A stretch of 64,000 nt of DNA from CAWFFV01 sp963814985. GTDB taxonomy: Bacteria > Chloroflexota > Ktedonobacteria > Ktedonobacterales > Ktedonobacteraceae. Where the stretch lies: assembly GCA_963814985.1 (NCBI GenBank), contig CAWFFV010000057.1, positions 124,001-188,000 on the forward strand, read 5' to 3'. A program made the translations under genes and the position numbers. Shown here in pieces: positions 37,298-45,640 of this stretch (positions are counted from its first letter, which is position 1; the number at the start of each line of letters is the position of its first letter). Below the pieces are notes generated by a model. The model searched no databases. It had not been told where the DNA came from and saw only the letters and a program-made list of their open reading frames with translations.

Positions 37298-38491
37298 ATG
37301 CCAAAAAAACAGGTTCTTCAGGAAAAACCGCAAAAATGCGATGATGAAGGAGTCGGCAGATTTATGGATGACCAACGGCAGCGGCAGCGTGTACGTACGG
37401 TCTGGTGGGAGGAGGAGAGTACTGATGTACCAGGTGCGAGAGTGTGTATGGTGGATCAATCGCTCCTTCCTCACGAAATCGTCCATACTCATTGCTCTCA
37501 CGAGCAACAAGTTGCTGATGCAATTCGCACTTTGAAGGTGCGCGGTGCTCCAGCGATTGGAGTAACTGCTGCCTTTGGGATGGCGCTGGCGTTGCGTCGT
37601 CTGCAGCGTGAACAACGTGATGCTTTCACGATAGCAGAGGCGCAAAGACATCTATATGCCGCTGGTGATTTACTTCGTCGCACTCGTCCTACAGCCGTCA
37701 ATTTGTTTTGGGCCATCGAACGCATGCAGCGATGTGCTGAGCAGGCTATTGCAGAAGGCGTTTCTCCACACTATTTGGTACAAGTATTGTGTGCTGAAGC
37801 GCAAACAATAGCTGATGAAGACGTTGCAGCTTGTCTGAACATGGGTACCTATGGAGCCGAGTTGATTGCCGATGGCGATACTTTGCTCACACATTGCAAT
37901 GCAGGAGCGCTGGCTACTGCGGGAATAGGTACGGCATTGGCTCCTGTCTATGTTGCGCATCAGAAGGGGAAACATATCCATGTTTTTGTTGATGAGACGC
38001 GTCCAGTCCTGCAAGGAGCACGCCTGACAGCCTGGGAATTGCAGCAAGAGGGAATTCCTCTAACGCTCATTACGGACAACATGGCCGGTCACTTTATGCG
38101 CCAGGGAGAGATTAAAGCTGTCTTTGTAGGTGCTGATCGTATTGCGGCTAACGGGGATGTTGCCAATAAAATTGGAACGTATAGTGTTGCTGTCCTGGCA
38201 TATATGCATCATATTCCTGTGTATGTGGTTGCCCCACGTTCTACGATTGATTTCACTCTTCCTTCTGGTGAATATATTCCTATTGAGCAACGTAATCCAG
38301 AGGAAGTGACAACAGTGTGTGGTGCGGAAATTGCTCCCATCGGTATACGGGTAGCCAATCCTGCCTTTGATGTCACCCCTCATATCTACGTGACCGCTAT
38401 TATCACTGAAAAAGGAATAGCACGACCACCCTATGATGTCTCGTTACATCAGGCGCACTCGAATTACGAGAATGAGAAGGGACAGAGGTAA
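37298..38491 (+). CDS. mtnA: S-methyl-5-thioribose-1-phosphate isomerase
   Basis: MtnA converts 5-methylthioribose-1-phosphate to methylthioribulose-1-phosphate in methionine salvage. Visible are RTLKVRGAPAIGVTAAFGMA, THCNAGALATAGIGTAL (active-site Cys), VDETRPVLQGARLTAWEL and GADRIAANGDVANKIGTYSV (catalytic Asp). There are about 37 residues ahead of the usual start TVWWEE; the ATG at 37364 (AAGGAG upstream) is an alternative to 37298, which follows GGGGGG. It begins a plus-strand run with the HD, PfkB and ahcY genes. Confidence 0.94.
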   Translation: MPKKQVLQEKPQKCDDEGVGRFMDDQRQRQRVRTVWWEEESTDVPGARVCMVDQSLLPHEIVHTHCSHEQQVADAIRTLKVRGAPAIGVTAAFGMALALRRLQREQRDAFTIAEAQRHLYAAGDLLRRTRPTAVNLFWAIERMQRCAEQAIAEGVSPHYLVQVLCAEAQTIADEDVAACLNMGTYGAELIADGDTLLTHCNAGALATAGIGTALAPVYVAHQKGKHIHVFVDETRPVLQGARLTAWELQQEGIPLTLITDNMAGHFMRQGEIKAVFVGADRIAANGDVANKIGTYSVAVLAYMHHIPVYVVAPRSTIDFTLPSGEYIPIEQRNPEEVTTVCGAEIAPIGIRVANPAFDVTPHIYVTAIITEKGIARPPYDVSLHQAHSNYENEKGQR

Positions 38492-38493
38492 TA

Positions 38494-39126
38494 ATGGATA
38501 CGGAAGTTGTACAAGCCGTTGCTCGTTATGCGGAAGAGATACTGGGAAACGAAGGCTTTCGCTATGTGAGTGCGGTTGTCGCGAACTGTAAAATGCTTGC
38601 TGTGGAGTTAGAGGCACAGGATGGAGCGACGGGCACTCTGGATAGCGAAGCCCTGGTGATTGCAGCCTATCTCCATGATATCTCTACCGTCACGTATGGT
38701 TTCTCAAACCATCATCTGAAATCAGCAGAGATGGCGGTGGAGTTTTTACGCAAACGGAGGATACCCGTAGAGCGTATCAAGCGGGTGGAGCGGGCGATTG
38801 TCGCTCATACCATGGTTATTCCTCCCGAACAACAGAAATTGGCCCCTCTGGAGGGTCTCATTCTTTATGATGCGGACAAATTGGGCCGACTGAGCGGTCT
38901 GGCTGTTGTCACATCATTGATTGAATTTGGAGCACGTTATCCCAATCGGGCAGTTACTGGCGAGGTTCTTGCCGCCATTCTTCGCCACATAGAAGAGCGT
39001 TTTATAGAGCTATACCAATCTTTAAACACAAAACCTGCCCGTGATATGGCGCGCGAAAAATTCGGTCGAACACTGGCTTTTCTAGATGGAGTCATCGAAC
39101 ACTTAAGCGATGCTACTCCAGTGTAG
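38494..39126 (+). CDS. HD-domain phosphohydrolase
   Basis: A 210-residue HD superfamily protein. The HD pair is in AAYLHDISTVTYG, with further His in AHTMVIPPEQ and an Asp in LYDADKLGRLSGL. The substrate may be a nucleotide or sugar phosphate. It begins two bases after the mtnA stop, so it is in the same operon. In the methionine-salvage setting a phosphatase acting on an adenosine or ribose phosphate is possible, but that is only inference. Confidence 0.83.
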   Translation: MDTEVVQAVARYAEEILGNEGFRYVSAVVANCKMLAVELEAQDGATGTLDSEALVIAAYLHDISTVTYGFSNHHLKSAEMAVEFLRKRRIPVERIKRVERAIVAHTMVIPPEQQKLAPLEGLILYDADKLGRLSGLAVVTSLIEFGARYPNRAVTGEVLAAILRHIEERFIELYQSLNTKPARDMAREKFGRTLAFLDGVIEHLSDATPV

Positions 39127-39181
39127 TTGTGAATGAAATATTTTGCGCAATCTTCTTAAATAAATTAGTGGAGGCTAGAAA

Positions 39182-40126
39182 TTGTCTATACTTGTTGTTG
39201 GTTCTGTAGCTCTTGATACTGTTGAAACACCTTTTGCAAAGACCGAAGGTGTCCTTGGTGGGGCGGCATCATATTTTTCAATGGCCGCATCTCTTTATGA
39301 TCAGGTGAACCTGGTTGCTATTGTCGGGAGCGATTTCCCACAAGAATATCTCGACTTTTGGCGTAGTCGCGCTATTAATCTGGCTGGTCTTCAGATACAG
39401 GAAGGGAAAACGTTCCACTGGAGTGGGCGTTACCATATGGATATGAATGCTCGCGATACCCTGGATACACAACTGGGGGTCTTTGCGGACTTTCACCCTG
39501 TGATTCCCGCTGAGTACTTGAGCAGTCCACTCGTGTTCCTGGCGAATATCCAACCCGAGTTACAAATGGAAGTGCTGGAACAGGCCCCATCCGCGCGTCT
39601 TACTGTGCTCGATACAATGGAACTGTGGATTATGACTGCGCGTGCCCAACTGACCGAAGTGATGAAGCGGGTCGATGTGCTTCTGATGAGTGAAGAAGAA
39701 GTACGCATGTATACTAATCAGGCCAGTATTGTGACAGGTGCTTACCAGCTTTTAAATATGGGACTAAAATTTGTTATTGTCAAGCAAGGAAGTTATGGTG
39801 CCTTGCTTTTTGGTGCTGATGGGACCTATTTTAGCGCACCTTCTTATCCATTGGAGGATGTCATAGACCCTACTGGAGCGGGAGATGCCTTCGCGGGTGG
39901 CTTCCTGGGATACCTTTCAACGATTGAGCCGAGATCCAGTGGTGGGTATGCTCTTGATGACTTCAAACGTGCGGTTGTACACGGTAATATCGTTGGTTCT
40001 TTTGTGTGTGCCGATTTTAGTATTGGATCCTTGCGTACTTTGACGATGGATGATATCGCTGCACGGTACAAAGAGCTTGTAGCCTGTTCGCACTTTGATC
40101 CCGATTGGAAGTCTGCGCAGCATTAG
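39182..40126 (+). CDS. PfkB-family carbohydrate/nucleoside kinase
   Basis: A 314-residue ribokinase-like enzyme. The anion-hole and catalytic Asp motif DPTGAGDAFAGGFLGYL and the N-terminal GGAASYFSMAASLY are typical. Translation starts at TTG, with GGAGG eight bases upstream; no ATG lies near. The place between mtnA/HD and ahcY suggests phosphorylation of adenosine, methylthioribose or ribose released in SAM turnover, which would need testing against adenosine kinases. Confidence 0.88.
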   Translation: MSILVVGSVALDTVETPFAKTEGVLGGAASYFSMAASLYDQVNLVAIVGSDFPQEYLDFWRSRAINLAGLQIQEGKTFHWSGRYHMDMNARDTLDTQLGVFADFHPVIPAEYLSSPLVFLANIQPELQMEVLEQAPSARLTVLDTMELWIMTARAQLTEVMKRVDVLLMSEEEVRMYTNQASIVTGAYQLLNMGLKFVIVKQGSYGALLFGADGTYFSAPSYPLEDVIDPTGAGDAFAGGFLGYLSTIEPRSSGGYALDDFKRAVVHGNIVGSFVCADFSIGSLRTLTMDDIAARYKELVACSHFDPDWKSAQH

Positions 40127-40206
40127 ATCTTTAACTCGAAATGTTATATAATGGGAACATAAACCCACTTAGCAACGATATATTTACGAAGGGAAAACTA
40201 TATATT

Positions 40207-41475
40207 ATGACAACTTCAATTCATGGAGATGTGAAAGACCTCTCCCTGACTCCACGCGGGAAAGATCGCATTGAATGGGCCGCCAAAGAAATGCCTGTTC
40301 TACGCCTCATCCGTGAGCGTTTCGCCAAGGATATGCCCCTGAAAGGGGTGCGTATGTCTGGTTGTTTACATATTACTACAGAAACGGCAAACCTGGCAAT
40401 CACTTTAAAGGCTGGTGGTGCCGACCTTGTACTCTGTGCCTCTAACCCACTTTCGACACAGGATGATGTTGCCGCTGCCCTGGTGAGCGAATATGGTATT
40501 CCCACCTTTGCTATCAAGGGTGAGGACGAGCAGACCTACTATCGCCATATCAATGCCGTACTTGACCATCAGCCTCATATGACGATGGACGATGGGTGTG
40601 ATCTGGTTTCAACCATTCATACGACGCGTACTGAACTTCTTCCTGTCATTATTGGTGGTATGGAGGAAACGACCACGGGCGTCATCCGCTTACGCAGTAT
40701 GGAGAAGAGTGGTGTCCTCAAGTTCCCTGTTTTAGCGGTGAACGAGTCTGATACCAAACACATGTTTGATAATCGCTATGGAACAGGCCAGAGTTCGATT
40801 GACGCCATTGTGCGTTCGACAAATATTTTGTTGGCTGGTCGTACGATTGTCGTCTTTGGCTATGGCTGGTGTGGTCGTGGCGTCGCATCACGTGCACACG
40901 GGATGGGCGCGAATGTGATTGTGACTGAGGTCGATGCCACCCGTGCTCTTGAAGCCGTCATGGACGGTTTCCGTGTGATGCCAGGTGTGGAAGCAGCAGC
41001 CCTTGGAGATATCTTTGTGACGGTGACTGGCGATATCAATGTTATTGATCGCCACCATCTGGAATGTATGAAGGATGGAGCTATCATCGCCAACTCTGGT
41101 CACTTTAACGATGAGATCAACATTCCTGCATTGGAGCAGTTGTCCACTCGCAAGCGTCGTGTCCGCGATTTCGTTGATGAGTATACCTATGCTGACGGTC
41201 GCCGTGTCCATCTGTTGGCAGAAGGGCGTCTTGTCAATCTCTCAGCGGCGGAAGGGCACCCGGCCAGTGTGATGGATATGAGCTTTGCTAATCAGGCACT
41301 TGGTGCTCAGTACATGCTCACTTATGCCAAAGAGATGGAGCCACGTGTTTATACATTGCCTGCTGATCTGGATAAAGAGATTGCACGTCTCAAACTCCAT
41401 GCGATGGGGATACGTATTGACGTTCTCACTCCTGAGCAGGATAAGTACCTGAACTCCTGGGAATCTGGCACCTGA
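40207..41475 (+). CDS. ahcY: Adenosylhomocysteinase
   Basis: About 422 residues, NAD dependent. It hydrolyses S-adenosylhomocysteine to adenosine and homocysteine, removing the inhibitor of methyltransferases. Diagnostic parts: GCLHITTETANLAITLKAGG, the NAD-binding VVFGYGWCGRGVASRA, ANSGHFNDEINIPAL and EGHPASVMDMSFANQA. The start MTTSIHGD at 40207 is preceded by AAGGGA; the open frame goes 22 codons further. It ends with a hairpin terminator. Confidence 0.96.
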   Translation: MTTSIHGDVKDLSLTPRGKDRIEWAAKEMPVLRLIRERFAKDMPLKGVRMSGCLHITTETANLAITLKAGGADLVLCASNPLSTQDDVAAALVSEYGIPTFAIKGEDEQTYYRHINAVLDHQPHMTMDDGCDLVSTIHTTRTELLPVIIGGMEETTTGVIRLRSMEKSGVLKFPVLAVNESDTKHMFDNRYGTGQSSIDAIVRSTNILLAGRTIVVFGYGWCGRGVASRAHGMGANVIVTEVDATRALEAVMDGFRVMPGVEAAALGDIFVTVTGDINVIDRHHLECMKDGAIIANSGHFNDEINIPALEQLSTRKRRVRDFVDEYTYADGRRVHLLAEGRLVNLSAAEGHPASVMDMSFANQALGAQYMLTYAKEMEPRVYTLPADLDKEIARLKLHAMGIRIDVLTPEQDKYLNSWESGT

Positions 41476-41503
41476 GCGCCAGTCTGCTCATAAAGTTTTG
41501 TTG

Positions 41504-41550
41504 TGTAGAGAGAAGGGGAACTGCCATGCTCAGTTCTCCTTCTCTCTACA
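41504..41550 (+). terminator. 19-bp hairpin after ahcY
   Basis: The arms 41504-41522 and 41532-41550 pair with one G-T pair around GCCATGCTC. It lies 28 bases past the ahcY stop and separates ahcY from the riboswitch-controlled metK. Confidence 0.75.
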
Positions 41551-41560
41551 ATTTGGGATC

Positions 41561-41676
41561 AGGCTCTCCCTCCTTCCGGGTGAAAGCGGGGTGCAGGGGT
41601 GACCAACCCATACCGGAGCGCGAGGTGTCCCCGCAAAAACTCTTTTTCCAAAATCACCCGGAAGGATGGAGAGCCT
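41561..41676. mobile_element. MITE-like repeat element, family D
   Basis: A 116-bp unit with 23-bp terminal inverted repeats (41561-41583 and 41654-41676, one mismatch). Its interior contains GGTGTCCCCGCAAAAACTC, similar to a stretch of family C. It lies directly before the metK promoter. No coding frame. Confidence 0.65.
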
Positions 41677-41690
41677 CGGATCATCGACAA

Positions 41691-41720
41691 TTGACAAGCA
41701 ACCCATCTTTAGAGTAAAAT
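41691..41720 (+). promoter_or_regulatory. Promoter of the SAM riboswitch-metK transcript
   Basis: TTGACA (41691-41696), an 18-base spacer and TAAAAT (41715-41720). Transcription should start near 41727, about 70 bases before the riboswitch aptamer. Confidence 0.7.
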
Positions 41721-41794
41721 AGGACTAACAGTAAGCTGTATTTCAAAGAGCTTACTGGAAGGTATACATACAACTGAATATGCGAGTGAGATCG

Positions 41795-41945
41795 CTCTCA
41801 TCAAGAGAGGTGGAGGGAAACGGCCCGACGAAGCCCGGCAACCCGCTAGCAGAAATACTGGAAGGGTGCCAATTCCGGCGGAGTATTCCGCAAGATGAGG
41901 GGAATGAGCAATAAAGCCAGACCCCTGAATGAAAGGGGTTTTTTT
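41795..41945 (+). promoter_or_regulatory. SAM-I (S-box) riboswitch with terminator, upstream of metK
   Basis: CTCTCATCAAGAGAGGTGGA is the S-box hallmark, then CCCGACGAAGCCCGGCAACC and GGTGCCAATTCC, with the closing GATGAG at about 41894-41899. The ACCCCT and AGGGGT arms at 41921-41939, followed by seven T, form the expression-platform terminator. When SAM is plentiful the aptamer is stabilised, the terminator forms and metK is turned down. Confidence 0.95.
41921..41945 (+). terminator. Riboswitch expression-platform terminator
   Basis: ACCCCT, a 7-base loop, AGGGGT and a seven-T tract. It lies between the aptamer and metK and is the off-state structure of the S-box. Confidence 0.85.
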
Positions 41946-42037
41946 GTGCCTTTTTAATTCTCATGTATTTCTGTTTAGCAGACGACTGCACGACCTCATG
42001 TACTTACGTTTTATCTACTGAAGAGAGGAGTTCGCCT

Positions 42038-43286
42038 ATGAGCAATTTCATGCACAGCCCCAAATCGTTTTTTACCAGCGAGTCAGTTACTGAGGGTCAT
42101 CCCGATAAAATTTGTGACCAGATTTCAGATGCTATTCTCGATGGAATTATTGCCCAGGACCCTATCTGCACGTGTTGCATGTGAGACAGCAACAACGACA
42201 GGTCTTGTCCTCGTTGCTGGAGAAATAACCACCTCTGCCTGGGTTGACATCCCCGCAGTGGTACGCAAAACCATTGAGCAGATAGGATATATCAATGCAG
42301 AGTATGGCTTTGACTATCGTACCTGTGGCGTTGTCACTTCCATCGGAAAACAGTCGCCAGATATTGATATGGGGGTTAGCCGTTCTTTGGAGGCCAAAGA
42401 TGGTCTTGCATATCTGAGTGATGATGAATTGGAGCGCATTGGGGCTGGAGACCAGGGCATGATGATAGGTTTTGCCTGTAACGAAACCCCTGAGTATATG
42501 CCAATGCCGATTAGTCTGGCCCATCACCTTACGCGTCAACTTTCACTGGTTCGTCGAAAATCGTGGGAAGGTAATGGCCCGATGGCATATTTGCGACCTG
42601 ATGGCAAGAGCCAGGTCACGGTCCAGTATGAATATGGGCGTCCCGTGCATGTCGACACTGTTGTGGTCTCAACACAACATGCAGACGATGTCCAGTGGGA
42701 AAAGATCCGCAATGACGTGATCGAGCATGTCATCAAGCCTATCATCCCGACACACCTGTTCGATAATACCACTAAAGTGTTTGTTAATCCCACAGGTCGC
42801 TTTGTTACAGGGGGTCCAATGGGTGACGCGGGCTTGACTGGCCGTAAGATCATTGTTGATACCTATGGTGGAATGGCTCGTCATGGTGGTGGTGCCTTCA
42901 GCGGTAAGGACCCGACAAAGGTCGATCGCTCTGCGGCATATGCGGCACGCCATATCGCCAAGAACATCGTAGCAGCAGGTCTCGCGGATCGCTTAGAGCT
43001 TCAGATCGCCTATGCAATTGGGGTGGCACGTCCTCTCTCGCTCTTTGTCGAAACATTTGGCACCGGCCGTGTCTCTGATGAGGAGATTATCCGCCTCATC
43101 AACGAACATTTTGATCTGCGGCCAGCGGGTATTATTCAAGAGTTAAACCTGCGCCGTCCTATCTACCAGCCTACTGCCGCCTTTGGCCACTTTGGCCGTA
43201 CGGATATCGATGCGCCGTGGGAGGCTCTGGATAAGGTTCCCATGCTGCGTAAGGCAGCCAGAGTGGAAAGTAGCGAGCCTGTTTAA
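42038..43286 (+). CDS. metK: Methionine adenosyltransferase (SAM synthetase), frame broken once
   Basis: Makes S-adenosylmethionine from ATP and methionine. The ATG at 42038 has GAGAGGAG upstream. The first 42 codons give FTSESVTEGHPDKICDQISD; an extra base at about 42164 (CCT-A-TCT) then shifts the frame, and removing it restores QDPSARVACETATTTGLVLV. Downstream are GAGDQGMMIGFACNE and GGGAFSGKDPTKVDRSAAYA, both catalytic signatures, giving about 415 residues. The gene is normally essential, so an assembly indel is more likely than real loss. Controlled by the SAM-I riboswitch just upstream. Confidence 0.93.
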
Positions 43287-43319
43287 CGCGTGTAAATGAA
43301 AGTAACCTTGAAGAGTTAC

Positions 43320-43369
43320 AGCTAAAAAAGGTCAATGGCTCAGGCCTGAGCCATTGACCTTTTTTAGCT
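43320..43369. terminator. Perfect 50-bp palindrome after metK
   Basis: Two 25-base arms are exactly complementary with no central loop (the axis is at 43344/43345, AGGCCT). Each outer part has six A or T, which gives a T-tract at the end of the stem on either strand. Works as a terminator for metK and possibly in the other direction. Confidence 0.85.
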
Positions 43370-43501
43370 GTATATTTTACCTGATACAGAACTCATCACC
43401 ACCTCCCGATGTTGTCACCATCTCGTATAATAAACAGTACAGATAGACAGCTTTGAGATAAGAAAAACTTCGAGGATGAGTTAGAGAGAGGGGTAAAAGA
43501 T

Positions 43502-44650
43502 ATGGACTTTACACTCAACGACGAGCAAATAGCCATTCGTGACACGTGTCGAGAATTTGCTGAGCAGGAAATAAAGCCTCTTGCCGAAGAGATTGATGCA
43601 ACGGGAACTTTCCCTTATGCATTAATCCGCAAGATGGGCGAAATAGGTTTATTGGGACTCCCTTTCCCAGAGAAGTATGGTGGCGCTGGTGCTGACTTTC
43701 TCTCCTACTGCATTGCCCTTGAGGAGATTTCGCGTGGTGACGCCTCAGTTGGTATTACTATGGAAGCACATACTTCTTTGGGGGCTTCTCCCTTTAATCT
43801 TTTTGGCAGCCAGGAACAAAAAGAGCGTTTTTTGCCGTCTCTGGCTCGTGGTGAACGACTGTGGGCTTTTGGGCTTACTGAACCAGAAGCTGGCTCAGAT
43901 TCTGGTGGAACGCAAACTCGTGCGGTCCTTCAAGATGGGCAATGGCATATCAATGGCTCCAAGTGCTTTATCACTAATGCTGGTACTGAGATGACTGCCG
44001 GAGTTACAATCACTGCTGTTACAGGAACACGTGCTGATGGTCATAACGAGATCACTAATATTATCATTCCTGCCGGAACTGCCGGCTATAGCATCGGCAA
44101 GGCCTATAAAAAAATGGGCTGGAGAGCCTCGGATACACGCCCTCTTACTTTTGAAGACTGCGTTGTGCTCGCTGAGAACATCCTGGGGCAGCGTGGTGAT
44201 GGCTTCAAGCAGTTTATGCAGATTCTCGATGCGGGACGTGTTGCTCTTGCCGCTCTCTCTGTGGGGTTGGCCCAGGCTTGCCTGGATGAAGCGCTGAGCT
44301 ATGCCAGGCAGCGCAAACAGTTTGGTCAACCAATTGGTAAGTTTCAAGCGATTCAGTTCAAGCTGGCTGATATGGATACCGAGATAGAATTGGCTCGCTT
44401 AATGTATTATAAGGCTGCGTGGTTACATATGCAGGGCAAACCCTATACGCGAGAAGCATCCATGGCAAAGCTTTTCGCTTCTGAAACAGCTAAGCGTGCA
44501 GCTGATCAAGCTGTGCAAATTCATGGCGGCTATGGCTTTATGGATGAATACCCTGTTTCGCGTTATTGGCGTAATGTGAAGGTCAACGAGATTGGCGAAG
44601 GCACCAGTGAAGTGCAGCGCATGATCATCGCAAAACTTCTTGGGTGCTAA
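43502..44650 (+). CDS. Acyl-CoA dehydrogenase
   Basis: A 382-residue FAD enzyme that oxidises acyl-CoA to enoyl-CoA and passes electrons to ETF. The order is the N-terminal helical domain, FGLTEPEAGSDSGGTQTRAV, the middle barrel, ASDTRPLTFEDCVV, and the C-terminal helical domain with QIHGGYGFMDEYPVSRYWRN then EIGEGTSEVQRMIIAKLL containing the likely catalytic Glu. It resembles short- or branched-chain enzymes, but chain length cannot be told. It stands alone between metK and a DUF1003 gene. Confidence 0.93.
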   Translation: MDFTLNDEQIAIRDTCREFAEQEIKPLAEEIDATGTFPYALIRKMGEIGLLGLPFPEKYGGAGADFLSYCIALEEISRGDASVGITMEAHTSLGASPFNLFGSQEQKERFLPSLARGERLWAFGLTEPEAGSDSGGTQTRAVLQDGQWHINGSKCFITNAGTEMTAGVTITAVTGTRADGHNEITNIIIPAGTAGYSIGKAYKKMGWRASDTRPLTFEDCVVLAENILGQRGDGFKQFMQILDAGRVALAALSVGLAQACLDEALSYARQRKQFGQPIGKFQAIQFKLADMDTEIELARLMYYKAAWLHMQGKPYTREASMAKLFASETAKRAADQAVQIHGGYGFMDEYPVSRYWRNVKVNEIGEGTSEVQRMIIAKLLGC

Positions 44651-44876
44651 GGCCCTTTTCCATAGTATCTAACTTACTGAGTATTATTCCTCCTTTCCAT
44701 ACTCCAGAGGGGAATTCTGAAACGTTATATGTAGTATGTGGCTCCTGTTGTGTTCAATACTATCGCTGGAGCAATGCTGTGGACCGTGGAGATGCATATT
44801 TCCCAGAGAGATGGGTATATCTTCTTCATCAAGAAGCAGTATAGTCTAATATTTCAATAGCTAAAGGAGAGTTTGT
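44651..44876. other. Intergenic region
   Basis: No supported gene, RNA or repeat is seen; it presumably carries the promoter of the DUF1003 gene. An open frame at 44644-44844 overlaps the acyl-CoA dehydrogenase stop and has no ribosome binding site. Confidence 0.3.
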
Positions 44877-45554
44877 ATGGAGAAAGTCGCAACGAACAAT
44901 GCTACTCCAACGCCATCCCTATCACCTGGAGAGCAATTCAAGCATCTATTTGATGGTATGCATTTCCAGTTTCCTCAGTTCAAACATGAACACCATGCCC
45001 CCGTTGTCAATGTCAACGAGGTGGTTGATGAGAAGATGACTCTGGGACAAAGAGTTGCTGATTCTGTAGCATCTACCGTGGGCAGTTGGCCCTTCATCAT
45101 CACCCAGAGTATCATTCTAGCTATCTGGTTGACTTTAAATAGCCTGGCCTGGATTTATCGCTGGGACCCGTACCCGTTTATACTGCTAAATTTAGCGTTG
45201 AGTTTTCAAGCGGCATATGCCGCCCCGTTCGTGATGATGTCCCAGAACCGTCAAGCAGAAAAGGATCGGCTGACCGCGCAAAATGACTACACAACAGACG
45301 TGAAAGGTGAGCAAGAGGTCCGTCATATTATGGAACATATGGATCACCAAGACTTACTGATCCTCCAGATTGTGCAGCGGCTAGAAGCGCAAAATGAGCG
45401 GATGATCCAGCAGGAAAAGATCACTCTTGAAATTGTAGAGCGCCTCGAAACGCAAAATGAGTCCATGAAAAAGCAACACCAGGAAATGCTGGATGCGTTA
45501 AGTAAATTTAGCCCTGAGACGGCGCAGCAGATGAAAGGTAAATCTGCCCGGTAG
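44877..45554 (+). CDS. DUF1003 membrane protein with a C-terminal coiled coil
   Basis: A 225-residue protein. DUF1003 is recognised from GQRVADSVASTVGSWPFI and LNLALSFQAAYAAPFVMMSQ, with two membrane helices (about residues 72-90 and 98-122). After QAEKDRLTAQNDY follows a long helical tail with near-repeats (IVQRLEAQNERM, IVERLETQNESM). The family is of unknown function. AAAGGAGAG precedes the ATG. Confidence 0.85.
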   Translation: MEKVATNNATPTPSLSPGEQFKHLFDGMHFQFPQFKHEHHAPVVNVNEVVDEKMTLGQRVADSVASTVGSWPFIITQSIILAIWLTLNSLAWIYRWDPYPFILLNLALSFQAAYAAPFVMMSQNRQAEKDRLTAQNDYTTDVKGEQEVRHIMEHMDHQDLLILQIVQRLEAQNERMIQQEKITLEIVERLETQNESMKKQHQEMLDALSKFSPETAQQMKGKSAR

Positions 45555-45640
45555 ACTTAAATAAGAATGCAGAGAGATGACCCATTGATTTTTGCACTCT
45601 TCCTCTTTTCATATAAAGGATTTCCGCTGCTTGTTATTTT

